The notes: generated by a model from the letters alone, not told the origin. Shown: positions 1 through 11,893, numbered from the stretch's first letter. The stretch: 64,000 nt of DNA from Blepharisma stoltei (GCA_914767885.1 CAJZBQ010000053.1:992001-1056000); one strand, 5' to 3'. Numbers and translations: made by a program.

Positions 1-100
1 AATTGCTGAATTCCCCTCGGTCAGCATGCACGTTTACAGGAAAAAAAAAATTCTATTTGGTTGTCTTCAAATATAATGTTTTAAAAATTTTAAAATTTTT

Positions 101-760
101 CTATGCAAAATAAAATGCTTTGGTGAAAATACTTTCGAAGAGAAAAATATTTAAATTATCATGGAGAAAGAGTAAAGAAGTATTTTTGCATTGGTTATTT
201 GGGAATTGAGCAAGATTATCATAGTTGCAATTTGCCACCATGCATTCTGGCTTACATTTTCCATAATCCTCTATAGAGCAACCATTAGCGCATTGGCAGT
301 CTTTATAATCATATAAGCAATCTTCGTTATTGCATTCTGGTTCGCATAATCCATTTCCAAGCATTATCGGGAAACACCCTTCAGCACATGCTCCACAATC
401 ATGATTATCTAGGTCACATTCTCAATTATTACAGGCTTCATCGCAATTCCCATTTCCTAGCATATTATTTAAACAACCAGGAGCGCAAGTGCAATCTCCT
501 CAGTCAAAACCACAATTTTGAGTATTGCAAGAGTCATCACATATACCATTTCCAAGGTTTTCTGGATCACAGCCATCTGAATTAATGCACGTCTTATAAC
601 AATCAGAGTTTTCTTTGATATTTTGTCCATCAAATATAAGCAAAGTGTCAAAGTTGCAGGATGGAGTCATGCATTCGGGATCACATTTGTGATTGCCTTT
701 CTAAATTAAAATTACTCTTATATAGAATTTCCCCGCTTTTGGTTCCTTAGAGTGGGCGTT
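101..760 (-). CDS. LNR (Notch/Lin-12 type) cysteine-rich repeat protein, 5' end not resolved
   Basis: On the minus strand one frame is open from about position 700 to a TAG at 101-103 when TGA is read as Trp. It holds several LNR-like units: repeated LGNGxC, a CDxxCN core and a closing FDWGDC, LDNHDC or YDYKDC. LNR modules are small disulfide-rich, calcium-binding extracellular modules. The frame runs into a TAG just upstream, but a 15-nt GT..AG intron (701-715) removes it and links the ORF to a short open stretch up to about 760. I find no signal peptide or start codon, so the N-terminus is probably separated by an IES or intron. There is no membrane span at the C-terminus; the last 30 residues are hydrophobic and of unclear meaning. 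A second LNR gene lies at 26274-27030. Confidence 0.7.
701..715 (-). other. 15-nt intron in the LNR gene
   Basis: The minus strand reads GTAATTTTAATTTAG, exactly 15 nt with GT..AG ends. Removing it takes out an in-frame TAG. Introns of 15-16 nt are characteristic of heterotrich ciliates (Stentor, Blepharisma). Confidence 0.6.
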
Positions 761-1338
761 TCATTCTCAAAGTTAAGTTGGATTTGCAAATCTCTTTAAT
801 TTTGCAAGATTATAAACTTTTGCTACTTTTAAACTAAGGAGAGATTTCACTTTCAAATCAGAGAGATGGATGACCTCTAGAAGAAGCTAAAATGAAAAAG
901 GGGTTATATCTGGGCATTTTGTTAGACTGCATATAAGGTCTATGCCTTTAACAATTCATAGAGTTAAAAAGATCACTATGAAATTCATTTATTTATATCT
1001 ATGTTTGTACTTATTCTCTGAGAATTTAAGAATTAGCATTCTCATAGTAAATAATTCTACCAAAAAATAGTTATTAATTGTATTTTATTTTCATAACAAA
1101 GTTATAAATTTATCATAAAAGCTATTTTCTGTTGAGAAATATTAATTTTGCCTAATAAATCTGCTCTATAGCCCTTTAATCCTCCTTTATGTTAAAACGC
1201 ATTAATTAGCTGAGAAGATATTCGATATTCTTCAAGTGGACACAAATTAAAATTAATTAATTTGATCATAATAAAAAATTAATGTGTGTTGCACCTCTCA
1301 AGCTAATGACCAGTAAATTAGCTTTAAAACATAAAGAT

Positions 1339-1760
1339 TAATCTTGCCTAAGGTTTAAGATTTAGATTCTACTCGATTATAAGCGAGCTCCCCACTAGCA
1401 GGACTACCTTAACCCCAGGAAATACTGGGTGCATAGGCCGAACCAAAATTCATTCCTTGGCGAGACTCACCTAACCTAAAGATCAGCTCCCTAAGTTAGA
1501 GCCACTCTCTGTAGAGTGCCCCAATAGTCCAGACAGATGAAGATTATGAGATGGAAACCCACCTCATCCACCTAACAAGGAAAGGAAAACCTTCGGGGGA
1601 GAAACAAAGCTTTACCTGTTTGCAAGGCATCCCCAAGCCTTTAGGCCTACTTCATAGAGGGAAGAGGCCCTGTTTTCAGCTTCATCGAGTCCTACCTTCT
1701 CTATAGAGAGTGAACCTCTAATGCAATTTCCGTCAATGTCACCATTTATTTCTAATCTTG
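1339..1760 (+). mobile_element. Retroposon-like element (8-bp target duplication)
   Basis: A GC-richer block stands out from the AT-rich surroundings. It is flanked by TAATCTTG at 1339-1346 and 1753-1760. Its 3' half (from about 1485) matches the element at 59958-60389: shared blocks include the GAGAAACAAA and GGCATCCCCAA stretches and the 3' end GTCAATGTCACCATTTATTT. I see no ORF of note. The variable-length duplication and conserved 3' end suggest copying by a non-LTR retrotransposon. Confidence 0.6.
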
Positions 1761-2067
1761 TCCAAAGTATTTAATTATCTTATAATTGTTCAAATTTAAA
1801 TTTCCATTAAGCTTTTAAAATTTTCTTATGATTAAAATGAGCTCAAAAAGGGTTAAATTATCGAATATTGTTTGATTATGGAAAGATATAAATTATTTAT
1901 AAGATACAATGGTTTTAATAGATTAGCCAGCTAAATAAAGGCATTTTTTTAAAAAGAATAAAGTCAAAAAATATTTTGTTTAAATCTGTCTTTCCCAGCT
2001 TTATCTGACTCACAAAATTTAAGGCTCTACTAAAGCTTCTATCTCTAATAGTTATTACATTACATTA

Positions 2068-2467
2068 TTATCTATCACGTTTTACGTCCACTACGGGGTA
2101 GCCGTTTCCAGAGCTTTCATCATATTTGTCCACGTATCGGGCCATGGACCTTTGAATCAATCCACTTTGTTGCGCTAGGACACGGGCAAATACAGTGTTC
2201 CGGCTTCGACGGGCTGCGTTGCCTTGTCTTCCTTGGCTCAGCTCCTGCGCCTTCTCCGCCTAAAGGTCACCTCCTCGGGTGTGCTGAGAGGTAAAACTTC
2301 GAGTCTCTTGATATACTTGAAGCATGCCTCGGCTTATCTGCCAGAGTTAAACTGCCGCTGTACAGAAATTCTCAAAGAAAGCCTAATCCCATAAATAAAA
2401 TTGCTTGAGGGAAAAGATAATGAGCAGCTAATTTCACTCGAACCTAATGCCATTTTATTTATCTATC
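2068..2467 (+). mobile_element. Retroposon-like element (9-bp target duplication)
   Basis: A GC-rich block is bounded by TTATCTATC at 2068-2076 and 2459-2467. It ends in AATGCCATTTTATT, the 3' signature of the other retroposon-like elements here. A segment near 2260-2300 resembles one near 16325-16360 (AAGGTCACC..GGGTGTG type sequence). Confidence 0.55.
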
Positions 2468-2576
2468 TCTGCAATCAAAATGAGATAATACTTCGCAAAT
2501 TTTTTCTCTTTGCTGATAGCATTCAGCTGAATTACATTCGATAGTAGGGAGGACTATTTAGTGGCAATTTTTGTAA

Positions 2577-2912
2577 CTCCCCCATCGTGAGTGGACAAAA
2601 AAATTTTGTTCACTTACGAGTGGGGTTAATTTTTTTTGTTGAAATTTTTAAAAAACCTAATTTGCAAAAATTGGGAAGCAAATATTAATTTAATTTATAA
2701 AAATTTATGTTTTAAAAAATGCAATTTGTTAAAAATTAAACAGAATTAGCTCGAGATTTCATTATACTAATTATCACTTATATATCAATTTTTTTTTCCA
2801 TAAAAAATTTTTTCTATTAAAATAAATTTTTGTTCACTCACGGAAGGTGGGTTTTTGGGGCAAAAAATAGCGATTTTTCCAATGGTTTTGTTCACTCATG
2901 GAAGAGGTGGAG
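2577..2912 (-). mobile_element. MITE, family 1, diverged copy
   Basis: It starts CTCCCCCATCGTGAGTGG and ends GGTGGAG, flanked by TAA on the left and TAG on the right (diverged from TAA). The hairpin end is on the left and the doubled-TIR end on the right, so it is inverted relative to the copy at 3154. It is the most diverged full copy in the window. Confidence 0.75.
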
Positions 2913-3072
2913 TAGGGATTTTCTCCTAATTCTTGAGAGATAGTTGAAAAACTAGTTGAAGCTCTGGCTATTTTTATCGAGATATCCGCTTAGTGTAATG
3001 TTATGCTAATTCTCTTTAACTTTTATTACAAGTTTTAATTTGAATGAAAATTTACTGATCAACCCTAAAAAA

Positions 3073-3140
3073 CTTACTCATCCCTTCTGAGCAAGCAAAA
3101 CCATTGGTAAAATCCCTATTTTTGCCCAAAAACCTAAAAT
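3073..3140 (+). mobile_element. MITE family 1 fragment
   Basis: About 65 bp match only the doubled-TIR end of the MITE (CTCATCCCTTCTGAGCAAGC, then ACCATTGGTAAAATCCC and the TTTTTGCCC block). The rest is missing. It abuts the intact copy at 3154. Confidence 0.5.
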
Positions 3141-3153
3141 ATAAATTTATTTA

Positions 3154-3519
3154 CTCCCCCCCCCTCCGTGAGTGAACAAAACCATTAGAAAAAATCGCTA
3201 TTTTTTGCCCAAAAACCCACCCTCCATGAGTGAACAAAAATTTTTTATGGAAAAAAAATTTTGATATATAAATGATAATTAATATAATGAAATCTAGAGC
3301 TAATTCTGTTTAATTTTAAATGAATTGAATTTTAAAACATAAATTTTATAAATTAAATTAATATTTGCTTTCAAATTTTTGCAAATTAGGATTTTTTTAA
3401 ATTTCAAAAAAAAAATTTTGTAGAAAATTTATATATAAATTTTTTTTAAAAAAAAAAAATTAAACCCCCCTCCGTGAGTGAACAAAATTTTTTTTGTTCA
3501 CTCACGGAGGGGGGGGGAG
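3154..3519 (+). mobile_element. MITE, family 1
   Basis: It is bounded by TTA at 3151-3153 and 3520-3522. Outer ends are CTCCCCC..CTCCGTGAGTGAAC and its inverse. A second direct copy of the TIR lies about 45 bp inside the left end. The right end is a hairpin made of a TIR copy followed at once by its inverse. The middle is almost pure A/T. It lies in intergenic DNA. A diverged look-alike of the right end occurs at about 3740-3775. Confidence 0.85.
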
Positions 3520-3834
3520 TTAGTACTATATTTTATTATTTATATAAAATGAAAGAATTTAATCACCATAGCGAAGGATAAAAATAAATTAAAGGCGCGC
3601 ATCTTATTCTGGTTGAGTTGAAAAAAAACTACGATATGACTTTTATCCTCATTTTTTTTCAAGTCAAAAAGTAATGGTAAGTGAAAAGTAAAAATCTTCA
3701 TTTTGAAACAAAGATAAAAAAATTTAGCCCTCACAAAAATTTTTTCATTGACATACGGAGGGGGTGCGGAAGTAAGCAATTTTAAAATGATTTGTAAATA
3801 ATAGAAAAAGCACTATGATAAAGATTTATTGTGA

Positions 3835-5439
3835 ATGCAAAGCCTAAATAAAATTATTGATAATTTTTATATGGACCTCAAAAGACAAAGCCATATGAAC
3901 TTGCTTAATTCTGCAATAGATTCCACTGAGTGCGAGTCAAACCAAGCTCAAAGTCAAAATCCTATTAATCAACTTCTAACTCTTCAAGAATTAAAAATTA
4001 AAAAATCTGCGATTTTAAAAAAGACAAATAATGACCCAGAAACAGAGCGGGAGTTCAGGAGAATTGTCTCGATGTATTTGAATCAAAATTCTGGTTATGA
4101 TCCAACACTAAGGCGAGCTTATCAGGAATATCTCAATGCTTACCATCAACTTGTATCTCTTTATGTTATTCAGGATTATTCACATGTTTGCACTTATTTT
4201 TATGTTTACGACACCGAATATGAAGATTTGATTAGCTTAAAAGCGTGACTACAGACGTTATTTCAGCTTATAACCGCATTACCACCCGTTTCAGACTCAA
4301 GTGAACCTAGTCATCTGACCAAAAACCAGGCCCTTTTCTTGTCAACTTTACCAAAAAATGGTGGCTTCTGAAATCTCCTGAGGAGACTTACTTGACTATG
4401 CTGGGGTCTAGCCCTACGATAAAGGATTTTCTTAGTCCTAGAAGCTCTAGGTTAAAGAAATGCTCAATATCTCCTTCATAATTTCCTTGCCTTTTGCAGG
4501 CATATGGTTGCTTTTCAGGCTTATGACGCCTTCGGTTTATCATCTGGAACAAAAAGCCTGCTTGGGGTTCTGGCTAGGCAAAACCTCATCCTGGACTTCT
4601 TAAATCAATGAAACTCACTTATCCGAGTCTAGGATAAACTCACCAGACACTCCAGCCCTTCGCCACTCGCCATCCTTTAAAAGTCCGAGTATGAAGAAGA
4701 AAAAGAAAAAGTCTTAACGATTTATGATAAATTAAACTGTTGAGCCTGCATTGCTAAACTTCCAAATGGTGAGCTATTCTGTTTTGGACAAGATAACCCA
4801 TTTTGTGGGCTTGCTGTGATAGTTAATAGTGATTTTATAGCTCGAGATCTGCCGCCTGGCACACCCTGCTTTAATTCATCAGCAATATATTCCAACGGAA
4901 GTGTTTATTGCTTTGGAGGACAAGACGATAACTTTCAGTTTATGACTCTTTCAGAGCGATTTGATTTAGAAAAAAACATATGATTAAAACTAGCCCAACT
5001 ACCAGAAGCTTGTGTAAATTGCACTAGTGTAGCATTTAACGGAAATATTTTGATTTCTGGTGCTATCAATGTAAATATTTTTGTTTATTCAATTGAGATT
5101 GACTCTTTTTCAATAATCCCTTATGACTTTTCGAACAATAAAAAAAAGATATTGATAAATGCAGGAGAGAGATTGTTTTTGATTGAATGCGAAAAAGGGG
5201 CAATGTATGAAAGCGAAGTTTGAGACCATTATATTTGGAAGAGGATTGGGGATTCAATGATTAGCCTTAATCCGTATCAAGTTTCTTGCTCCTATAATAA
5301 AGGAGGAATCTATATATCAACACAGTATTATGATATGTGGGATTATTATATGTTTGATTTAGATCGAAAATCTTTAATCAAACTACATAATTTGAGTTGG
5401 GTTGATGATTATGGCACAACAAATAGCTTTAATACTTAA
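3835..5439 (+). CDS. Kelch-like protein interrupted by a retroposon-like element
   Basis: The start is ATG 3835 and the stop TAA 5437-5439. The first exon-like part encodes a charged helical N-terminus of about 130 residues. The second part has Kelch-type blades: for example GSVYCFGGQDDN, then SERFDLEKNIWLKL, then ISG, where each blade has a GG-like turn and a later Trp. Kelch blades form beta-propellers for protein binding. The two halves are split by a GC-rich insert with a 12-bp direct repeat (4215-4226 and 4686-4697). Removing 471 bp joins EYE to EEKEKVLTIYDK in frame and leaves 377 residues. TGA codons at 4742 and 5221 read as Trp. Substrate and partner are unknown. Confidence 0.7.
4215..4697 (+). 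mobile_element. Retroposon-like element inside the Kelch gene
   Basis: The 12-bp target duplication is CGAATATGAAGA / CGAGTATGAAGA (one mismatch). Both copies carry TA at the same place, so TA-to-TA excision of 471 bp would restore the host exactly. The 3' end near 4670 reads CGCCATCCTTTAAAA, similar to the family's CCATTTT end. Confidence 0.7.
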
Positions 5440-7032
5440 ACGTTTATGCTTATCATAATTGCTTACAAACTCTAAAATATTTATGGCCAAAGTCATTGCA
5501 TTAGTTTTTAAGAATTTTCTTATAAGCATTACTGATAATTCATTATTATGACATTTTATCGCTTGAGTTAATTATAACTGCATCCTACTGTGTTAAGTGC
5601 TCCTTCTTGCATTATTTCATTATAGAAAATTATTATCTTATGATTTATCTCCACTTTGATATATTCATGAATTTTAAATAGATTTATCATAAATCAGGCT
5701 GAAGTTTGATTATCAATCTAGAATTAGCATGATACAGAATTGCTCCGTTTATGATTAAGTCTTCTAATCTTTTGTTTATATTCTGCAGTGTTTTCAAATG
5801 AGAATGTCAAAGAAGTGCAATGCCAACAATGAGCGTGTATAAAATACAAGTCTAGTATTTTTACGGTTTTAGTTATTTCGTAGCAAATATTATTTTCTAT
5901 TTAATTATCAGAAGTTATGACCTAGTTTTAACATTAAGAAATGATGCAAAATCTTAAAAATCATAAAATGTGCTTACTATATCTTAAATCAATTGCAAAT
6001 GGAACATAGGAGTCATTTCATCTTCTGACCATAAATCCTGAGTATAGCAGTAGTTTTCTGTTGAATATTCCTCTTCTCAAAAAAATCTGCAGCTTCTATA
6101 TGAGGTTGATAGTGATGGAAGAATACTTGATGCGGAGAATGGACTCTCTGACTCTATATTTTGGTTCGGCCAAGGTTATTTATTGGTCAGTCAGCACAAT
6201 ATTTTCAACTCACTATAATATCGCTGATTAATAATTCATGCTAGCAATTATCCTTTACTACTAAACTGCAGCTGTAGAAGATCAATCGTGCATATATTTC
6301 ATTTCCAGACTTTAAGTTCGTGCACTAATAAGATAAAATGCAATTATATTCTTTAGCAGAGCACCGAATTATTAAAAAGAAGTTTAAATATAAAAATCAT
6401 CAAATTAATTCTGACAATATAAAGGCTACGCCAGTGTGCAATTGCAACTCTTCTTCGCTATAATAATATATTGAGCCTAATGGTTGTGAAAGCATTTAAA
6501 TGGTCTTCTCATAATTCTACAATAAGAGATAAAGAGTAAAGCAATTTTTCTTCAGCTCATGAGTGCTTATAGCTCTAATTCTGTTGCATGACTTAAAATT
6601 TATATACAAAACTGGTTTGGCCAAAAATGGATAATCGCTGTTCGGGCTATCAGACTAGATCCACCTAGCATAAGAATTAATTCCATAGTTAGAGATACCT
6701 CTTTACCTTTTGCTGATACCAATAGACAAAAAAAAACTTGTCTAGCCCATCTTGAAGAGGAAACTTAGGGAAGAAATAAGACTTCCGTCTTCAGTAGGCA
6801 TTCCAAAACCCGAATACCTATTAAAGTGGCTTAGAACTATATTTAGTTTCATCGGAATATGTACTACCTGCTCAATAGGATTGCATATCGGCTTCCATCT
6901 TCTGGCAACTTCATTAATATATTTTTGATTCTTACGTTATTCAATGATAGCTAAATTAAAGAATTGCGGCAATGCAAAAATGTGAAGGTGATAAAAATAT
7001 TTAAAATTAGCATGTCTTTATTAATAGCATTT
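5440..7032. other. Gene-free, decayed region
   Basis: About 1.6 kb with no sustained reading frame. Two remnants are recognisable: 6521-6546 resembles 12551-12577 of the pseudokinase gene (ATAAGAGATA.AGAG.AAAG), and 6655-6915 resembles the retroposon-like family. The rest is AT-rich DNA in which I see nothing specific. Confidence 0.5.
6655..6915 (+). mobile_element. Decayed retroposon-like element
   Basis: Block-by-block similarity to 60200-60350: GGGAAGAAATAAGACTTCC, GGCATTCC..AAACCCGAA, AGTTTCATCGGAAT and CTGCTCAATAGG each match a motif in that copy, with many transitions. The ends are not recognisable. It appears to be an old copy. Confidence 0.5.
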
Positions 7033-7995
7033 TTAAAAATATTCTTTATTAGCCGCCTCTTTAAAGCATTTTATAGCTTCTTCTCTTCTGCCTAGCCTCT
7101 TAAAAGCAAATCCTTTGTTCTTATAATAATCTGCACAGTTTGGATCAATTCTAATTGCATTATCAAAATATTCTATAGCTTCTTCATATTTCATTTCATT
7201 ATATAATATGCATCCTATGCCATTGCATGCCTCATGACTGTCTGGAAGAATTTGAATAGCTTCTTTGTATAGCTGCATAGCTTTTTCTATTTCTATTTGT
7301 GACAAATGAATGTGATTATGCCCGCGGGTTGTATTATAATATGGGTCTTTTGAATTGAATTCAAGAAGGCTGCACGCCCTCATTGCTTCTTTATATCTCA
7401 TTCCATTGCAGAAAGTGTCTCCTTTGTCGCTAAATGCAATATCGCAACTTTCATCAATTTCATACTTTTTCAAAGTGAGCTGCTCAGCAGAGACTAAAAT
7501 ACGCAATTCTTCATTAAAATTCTTAATTGTTGTATTAATTTCGTTGCTAATTTCATAGAAAAACTCTGCATTATCTGATTTTTGTACAAATATTTTTGCT
7601 GCTTCCATAACAGCTTCATAGGAGATTACAGCTGAATTCTCTAATTTTTTTACTTTGCTAACCTCTTCAAAATAGTTCTTAATTTTTGCTGCATCAGAGT
7701 CTAGTTCTTTTAGAAGACTACCAAAGGCATTTTCTAGACTTCAAAGACTTTTACTAAATAAGGCAATTATTTTGGCTTTTAATTTGTCAACTTTGAATTT
7801 TTCTTCTGCAAGAAATCCAAGTAGTGCTTCTGTCGTTTCTGCAAAGGGTTGGAAAATGAGTGAAATATAAGGATGAGGCTTATTAATAGATTTACGAAGC
7901 TTTTCTAAGTGCTTTTTGCAAGAATAAACCTCAGGAGAAGTGCATCGACATAAAAAGTTAACTTCACGCTTACATCTTGGAATAAAACATCTCAT
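7033..7995 (-). CDS. Cys-rich N-terminus plus TPR repeats
   Basis: Starts at ATG 7993-7995 and ends at TAA 7033-7035; one TGA (7741-7743) is Trp, giving 320 residues without any IES. Residues 1-35 have a C-x4-C-x6-C-x-C-x7-C-x2-H pattern (CFIPRC..FLCRC..YSCKKH) like a small B-box-type zinc knuckle. The middle is helical. Residues about 205-320 contain at least three tetratricopeptide-like units (HEACNGIGCILYNEMKYEEA, then ADYYKNKGFAFKRLGRREEA), which usually bind partner proteins. An upstream in-frame start exists at 8073, but the Cys motif normally sits at the very N-terminus, so I chose 7995. Confidence 0.75.
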
Positions 7996-8403
7996 GATGC
8001 TTATTATGCAAATTTTAGTTTCTATATAAAAATTTCTTAGTATTACATTAGAGTATAATAAATAGCAATGCAATCAAATTGGAACCCAACGAACTCCAAA
8101 ATAGCTCGACTGATGACTGCTTTTATCTCATGCGCCAGTTTATGATAAAATTAAGCAATTTCAGTTCCCACTATTGATATTTTATTGCAAGCAAAAAAAT
8201 TAAGGCATAATTATGTAAATATGCAATAGCATTAAGCATATGACATGATCTCGTAGCAAAAATTCAAATAACCCATATTGCAGTAAAATGTTTACACGAG
8301 ATGGAATGCCAGTTGCCCTAATTTTTGCAGTTCTTCTGGCTTTATCTTTAATTGAATTAAAGATGGTACTAATGAACTAGCCAAACAATTACTGAGCTAA
8401 TTG
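7996..8403. other. Gene-free spacer
   Basis: About 400 bp of AT-rich DNA between the TPR gene's start and the end of the decayed kinase-like gene. I see no repeat, hairpin or open frame that I can support. Confidence 0.4.
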
Positions 8404-8978
8404 CTACTGAAAAATTAAAGGATTTTCAATCGCTCCTCTATCATCTCTTATATATTTTTACATTTAATCATAAATCTCTCTGGATTTTGGTCTTCAACCT
8501 AACCTTTTAAGCAGTATTCTCTGTAATAATCAAGTGAACCAAGGAAGATGGATCGCCTCAACTGTCTATTGACTCTAGTCTGTACATTTGCAGACAGACA
8601 AATCCTAAGAGAAAACATCAGAGCTTTCGATCTATTTCATCTCTAATTCTAAGCTTCTCAAGAGATAAATAGCCAGATCTATCTTTAAGAAGCTGCAATA
8701 TATGGTTAGGAAACTTTTAGCAGCTTTCTATTTTATATTTTAGTAAAGCCATTTATTTTAAAATTGCCATGTTTGCTCAATAAAATAAGATGCGGCTTTA
8801 TATTTTCATGATCGTATGGTTTATCTTCCAAAGCAAAAAATCCTTGCAAGAGTCACTCAAAGATAGATTTTAATTTTTTTGATTATACAATTTTTTTCTC
8901 TTCTTAAGCTCTCCTTATTATATCAGTCATTAAGCTCGCCTTATACAATTGAATAATATAATGTATTGGTAATATTTT

Positions 8979-9113
8979 ATTTTGCTTATTTATGGTAAAT
9001 TGATTCCAAAATGTCAAAAAAATTTCGACATGCCATTATACATAAAACTGAGTCTATGGTATGTTAAAATTTTTTTGGCATTTTAAAATCAATTTACCAT
9101 AAATAAGCAAAAT
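8979..9113. repeat. 135-bp inverted repeat (hairpin, possible short MITE/IES)
   Basis: The left arm starts ATTTTGCTTATTTATGG and the right arm ends CCATAAATAAGCAAAAT; arms of about 45 bp surround a short loop. It lies in the decayed part of the pseudogene. The sequence is unlike the CTCCC-ended MITEs. Confidence 0.7.
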
Positions 9114-10553
9114 GAAATTTATGCAAGGGATTATAAGAGATAAGAAGAAAAGCTAATAATATTCATTGTATTGTCATTCTAAATCATAATGTATCACTGT
9201 AGGCATATTATAAAAATATATTTAAGATAAAAATCATATGGTAATGATTTCCTCGAAAGAAAATGCGATAGGCATGTTATGTTTTATATTTTAGCTTCTT
9301 CGAAAAATGAAATAATTTTTCATACTCTTTATTTTTAAATGTCCTTACCAGCACATCTTTATTTTTATAATTTCCTTTTTTAAATATACTTGATAGTCAT
9401 TTTCTTCTATTTTTCATGGTCAGCATTCCTTTTTGGGTTTGACTTATTTTTAATTATAATTTAATTGATCTATACAATAAATTCGAAATATTTTATTTCT
9501 AAAGATTTTGGACTTTGTTTTTTCTGTTTCAATATGGCTTGAATCTACTTTCTTTAAGTTCTGAACACTCGGCTTGTAAAACTTCCTGCTTATCCTCTAT
9601 TATATTCCCTTACTTAATCAAAATCATTATTATGATGATACTACTTAAAGCATCTTAAACAAATAAATATCATTTTTATCAAACCCTTGGCTATTCTCGA
9701 GCTCTGGTGCATAATATCAATCCTCCCAATATGTTTTACTTTTATTATTTGCATCAGAAGGAATACTTACCAGATTCATTCCTAAGTTGTAGAATCCTAT
9801 GATTTTCAGATTATGCTTGCTGGTGACTAATATATTATGAGGTCTTATGTAAAAATGAGGAATATTAAGTTGCTCCAAATAATGAAAGGCTCCCAAAAGA
9901 TCTTTAACGATTTTGAAAAAATAATTGTGAGTATATTTTTCTTTGTGTTTTGAATGAAGCATTATGTCTTCTATGAGAGTTATTTTAAAATTTTCTGTCA
10001 GAATAGCATAGACATTTTGAATTTGATTGTCGATTTGCCATTTATCAATAAATCATCCATAATATTTTAAATAGCATGGGTGCTTCTCTGAGAGATATTT
10101 TGTTAGCTTTTTTTCTTTATCAAAAATTCCTATGAGTTCAGGTGATGAAAACAAAAAGTATTTTATGCAAACTTTTGTAGAATTATTTAAAAGGCCTCTG
10201 CGGATGTAAACTTCTAAGTTTTTCCCTATATATTTAAAAGGTAAATAAACAATTTGGCTAATGCTTGTGGGATCTAAAGGCATGTCTTGATCAATTTTAT
10301 AAGCATATTCAATTTTTCTAGGCTCTAAACCTCTCTTTAATGCTCTTTTTTGGCTGCCTTCGACTAAGCTGAGTATTTCTAATAAAGTTTGCTTTTCTTT
10401 CGTTATATCAATATTGGCACTTTTAATGTTTTCAATTACATTCATTATACCTAAAAGCTCATTTATATTTTCTTTATAGTCCTTATAAAATTCTGGTCTA
10501 TCAACTCTCCTATCATTTTCTACTTGCTTTGTTGAGAATTTTAGTGCTAGTTT

Positions 10554-11004
10554 TATTAAATCATTGGATAAATCAAATTTATTTGGTTATAGAGAAATTA
10601 GCTTCTCTAATTTTCTATCACTCATAAAAATTTTTTAATTGCAGCTTTGCTTTCCTTAGATAACTTATGCACAGCAGCAGCGTTTAACTTCTTGTCCCAT
10701 AAAGCTAGAGATTGCTCCTAGTGCAGCAAAGAGGCTCATGGTTATCTACTATGCACATCCAGAAAGGTGACTCTTCGGCCGAGCACGCGTAGAAGCAGAT
10801 CTGACAAAAGCAATGGCAAACTCGTCGGTGAGACATGCAGTCGAACTGGTGGCTCATCACATTATAATGCTTACTCATATGATGCGCCTTTTAAATAATA
10901 TGATTTCCCATAAAGTCACTAGTTGGTAGACCAAATCCCTTTTTTTGGGAGAGGCACTATGCATTAAATACCTCATTAAATTTGTAACTTGCATCAAATC
11001 ATTG
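10554..11004 (-). mobile_element. Retroposon-like element in the decayed kinase-like gene
   Basis: The direct repeats on the minus strand are CAATGATTTGATG (10992-11004) and CAATGATTTAATA (10554-10566). Removing one repeat plus the insert (438 bp) gives DVNDLIKLALKFSTKQVEN, which aligns with DINDLVEFSMKTCLEQVQN of the neighbour. Only one of the repeats contains TA. Confidence 0.65.
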
Positions 11005-11893
11005 ACATCAATCTGATCAGCAATTTCTGATCGCATCAAGAATTCTAATATGCTTCTTGGGTTATTTTTAATGCCTTCTTTACACAAAAAATAAACCCGA
11101 CTTTCTATCAATTTTATAAGCAAGAAAGCTTTTTCCTTTCCAATTTCAGCTTTGACTTTAGTTATTATTTCTAATCATTTTGAAATATTTTCTAATGAAA
11201 TCGAGCTTTCAATCCCTTTCTCTATTTTCTCATATAAATTTCTCATCATTTCTGGAAATTCAGAATTAAAGTTGTCCTTAAGATAGCAGTGAATTGCGCT
11301 CCTAACAAAGTTATAGTCTTCAGGAGTAAAAGGTTCAGATTCCAGTACTAGAATTATCCTTCAAACTTCATATAATAGTTTTGTCAAGCACAGTAGATTT
11401 TTATTATCTCTAAAAGCATTACTTGCACATTCCCACCATTCTTTAAGTTTTCCTAAATCTCAGCCTTTAAAATCGGGGAGAACATATTGTGCATCAATTT
11501 GATATTTCTCTATCTCTTTTAATAAGCACTGAACGATATATTGGAATGCTTGCATCTTCATATTTATTGTATTTTATAAATAAAGACTCGTAATAAAATA
11601 TATTTTTGCTTTGGACAAATATTGCGAATATTATGATGCGATTTTTATTTTTCTGGATTTAAAAGTAATTAGATTAATACCCGCAAGTTTATATAAACTG
11701 ATAGATTTTAGCATTCTAGGATAAATAAATCAACAAAAATTTTATTAGCCTACCTTGTCTGAAATATTGCTAAATCTATAAGCTTAAATATTCAAATTAA
11801 AAACAATCTTTAATAATCGTAATCCTAACTAGATTTAGCAAGCAGTAAATTAAAATATGAAAACACTCACTGCTTCAACAATTATAGTTATTA

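Larger units (their letters stand above)
8404..11561 (-). pseudogene. Decayed tandem paralogue of the pseudokinase gene at 11894-14977
   Basis: The N-terminal half is still open from ATG 11559-11561 and aligns with the neighbour (for example IEKYQIDAQYVLP beside MEKDRIDTNSILP, and IPHFYIRPHNILV beside IPHYDIRPQNIFI). In the kinase-like domain the HxD aspartate is Tyr and the DFG position reads GFY, so it could not be a normal kinase. The frame ends in a TAA near 9657. Similarity continues without an open frame: 9300-9640 matches 12650-12900 and 8404-8937 matches 11894-12480, with frameshifts, stops and a deletion of about 28 bp near 8545. A retroposon-like insert splits the N-terminal half and a 135-bp hairpin lies at 8979. 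Confidence 0.7.

Noticed and set aside
3523-3778. A further full MITE between 3523 and 3778
   Set aside because: Only the right side (ATACGGAGGGGG) resembles a TIR; there is no matching left end or duplication.
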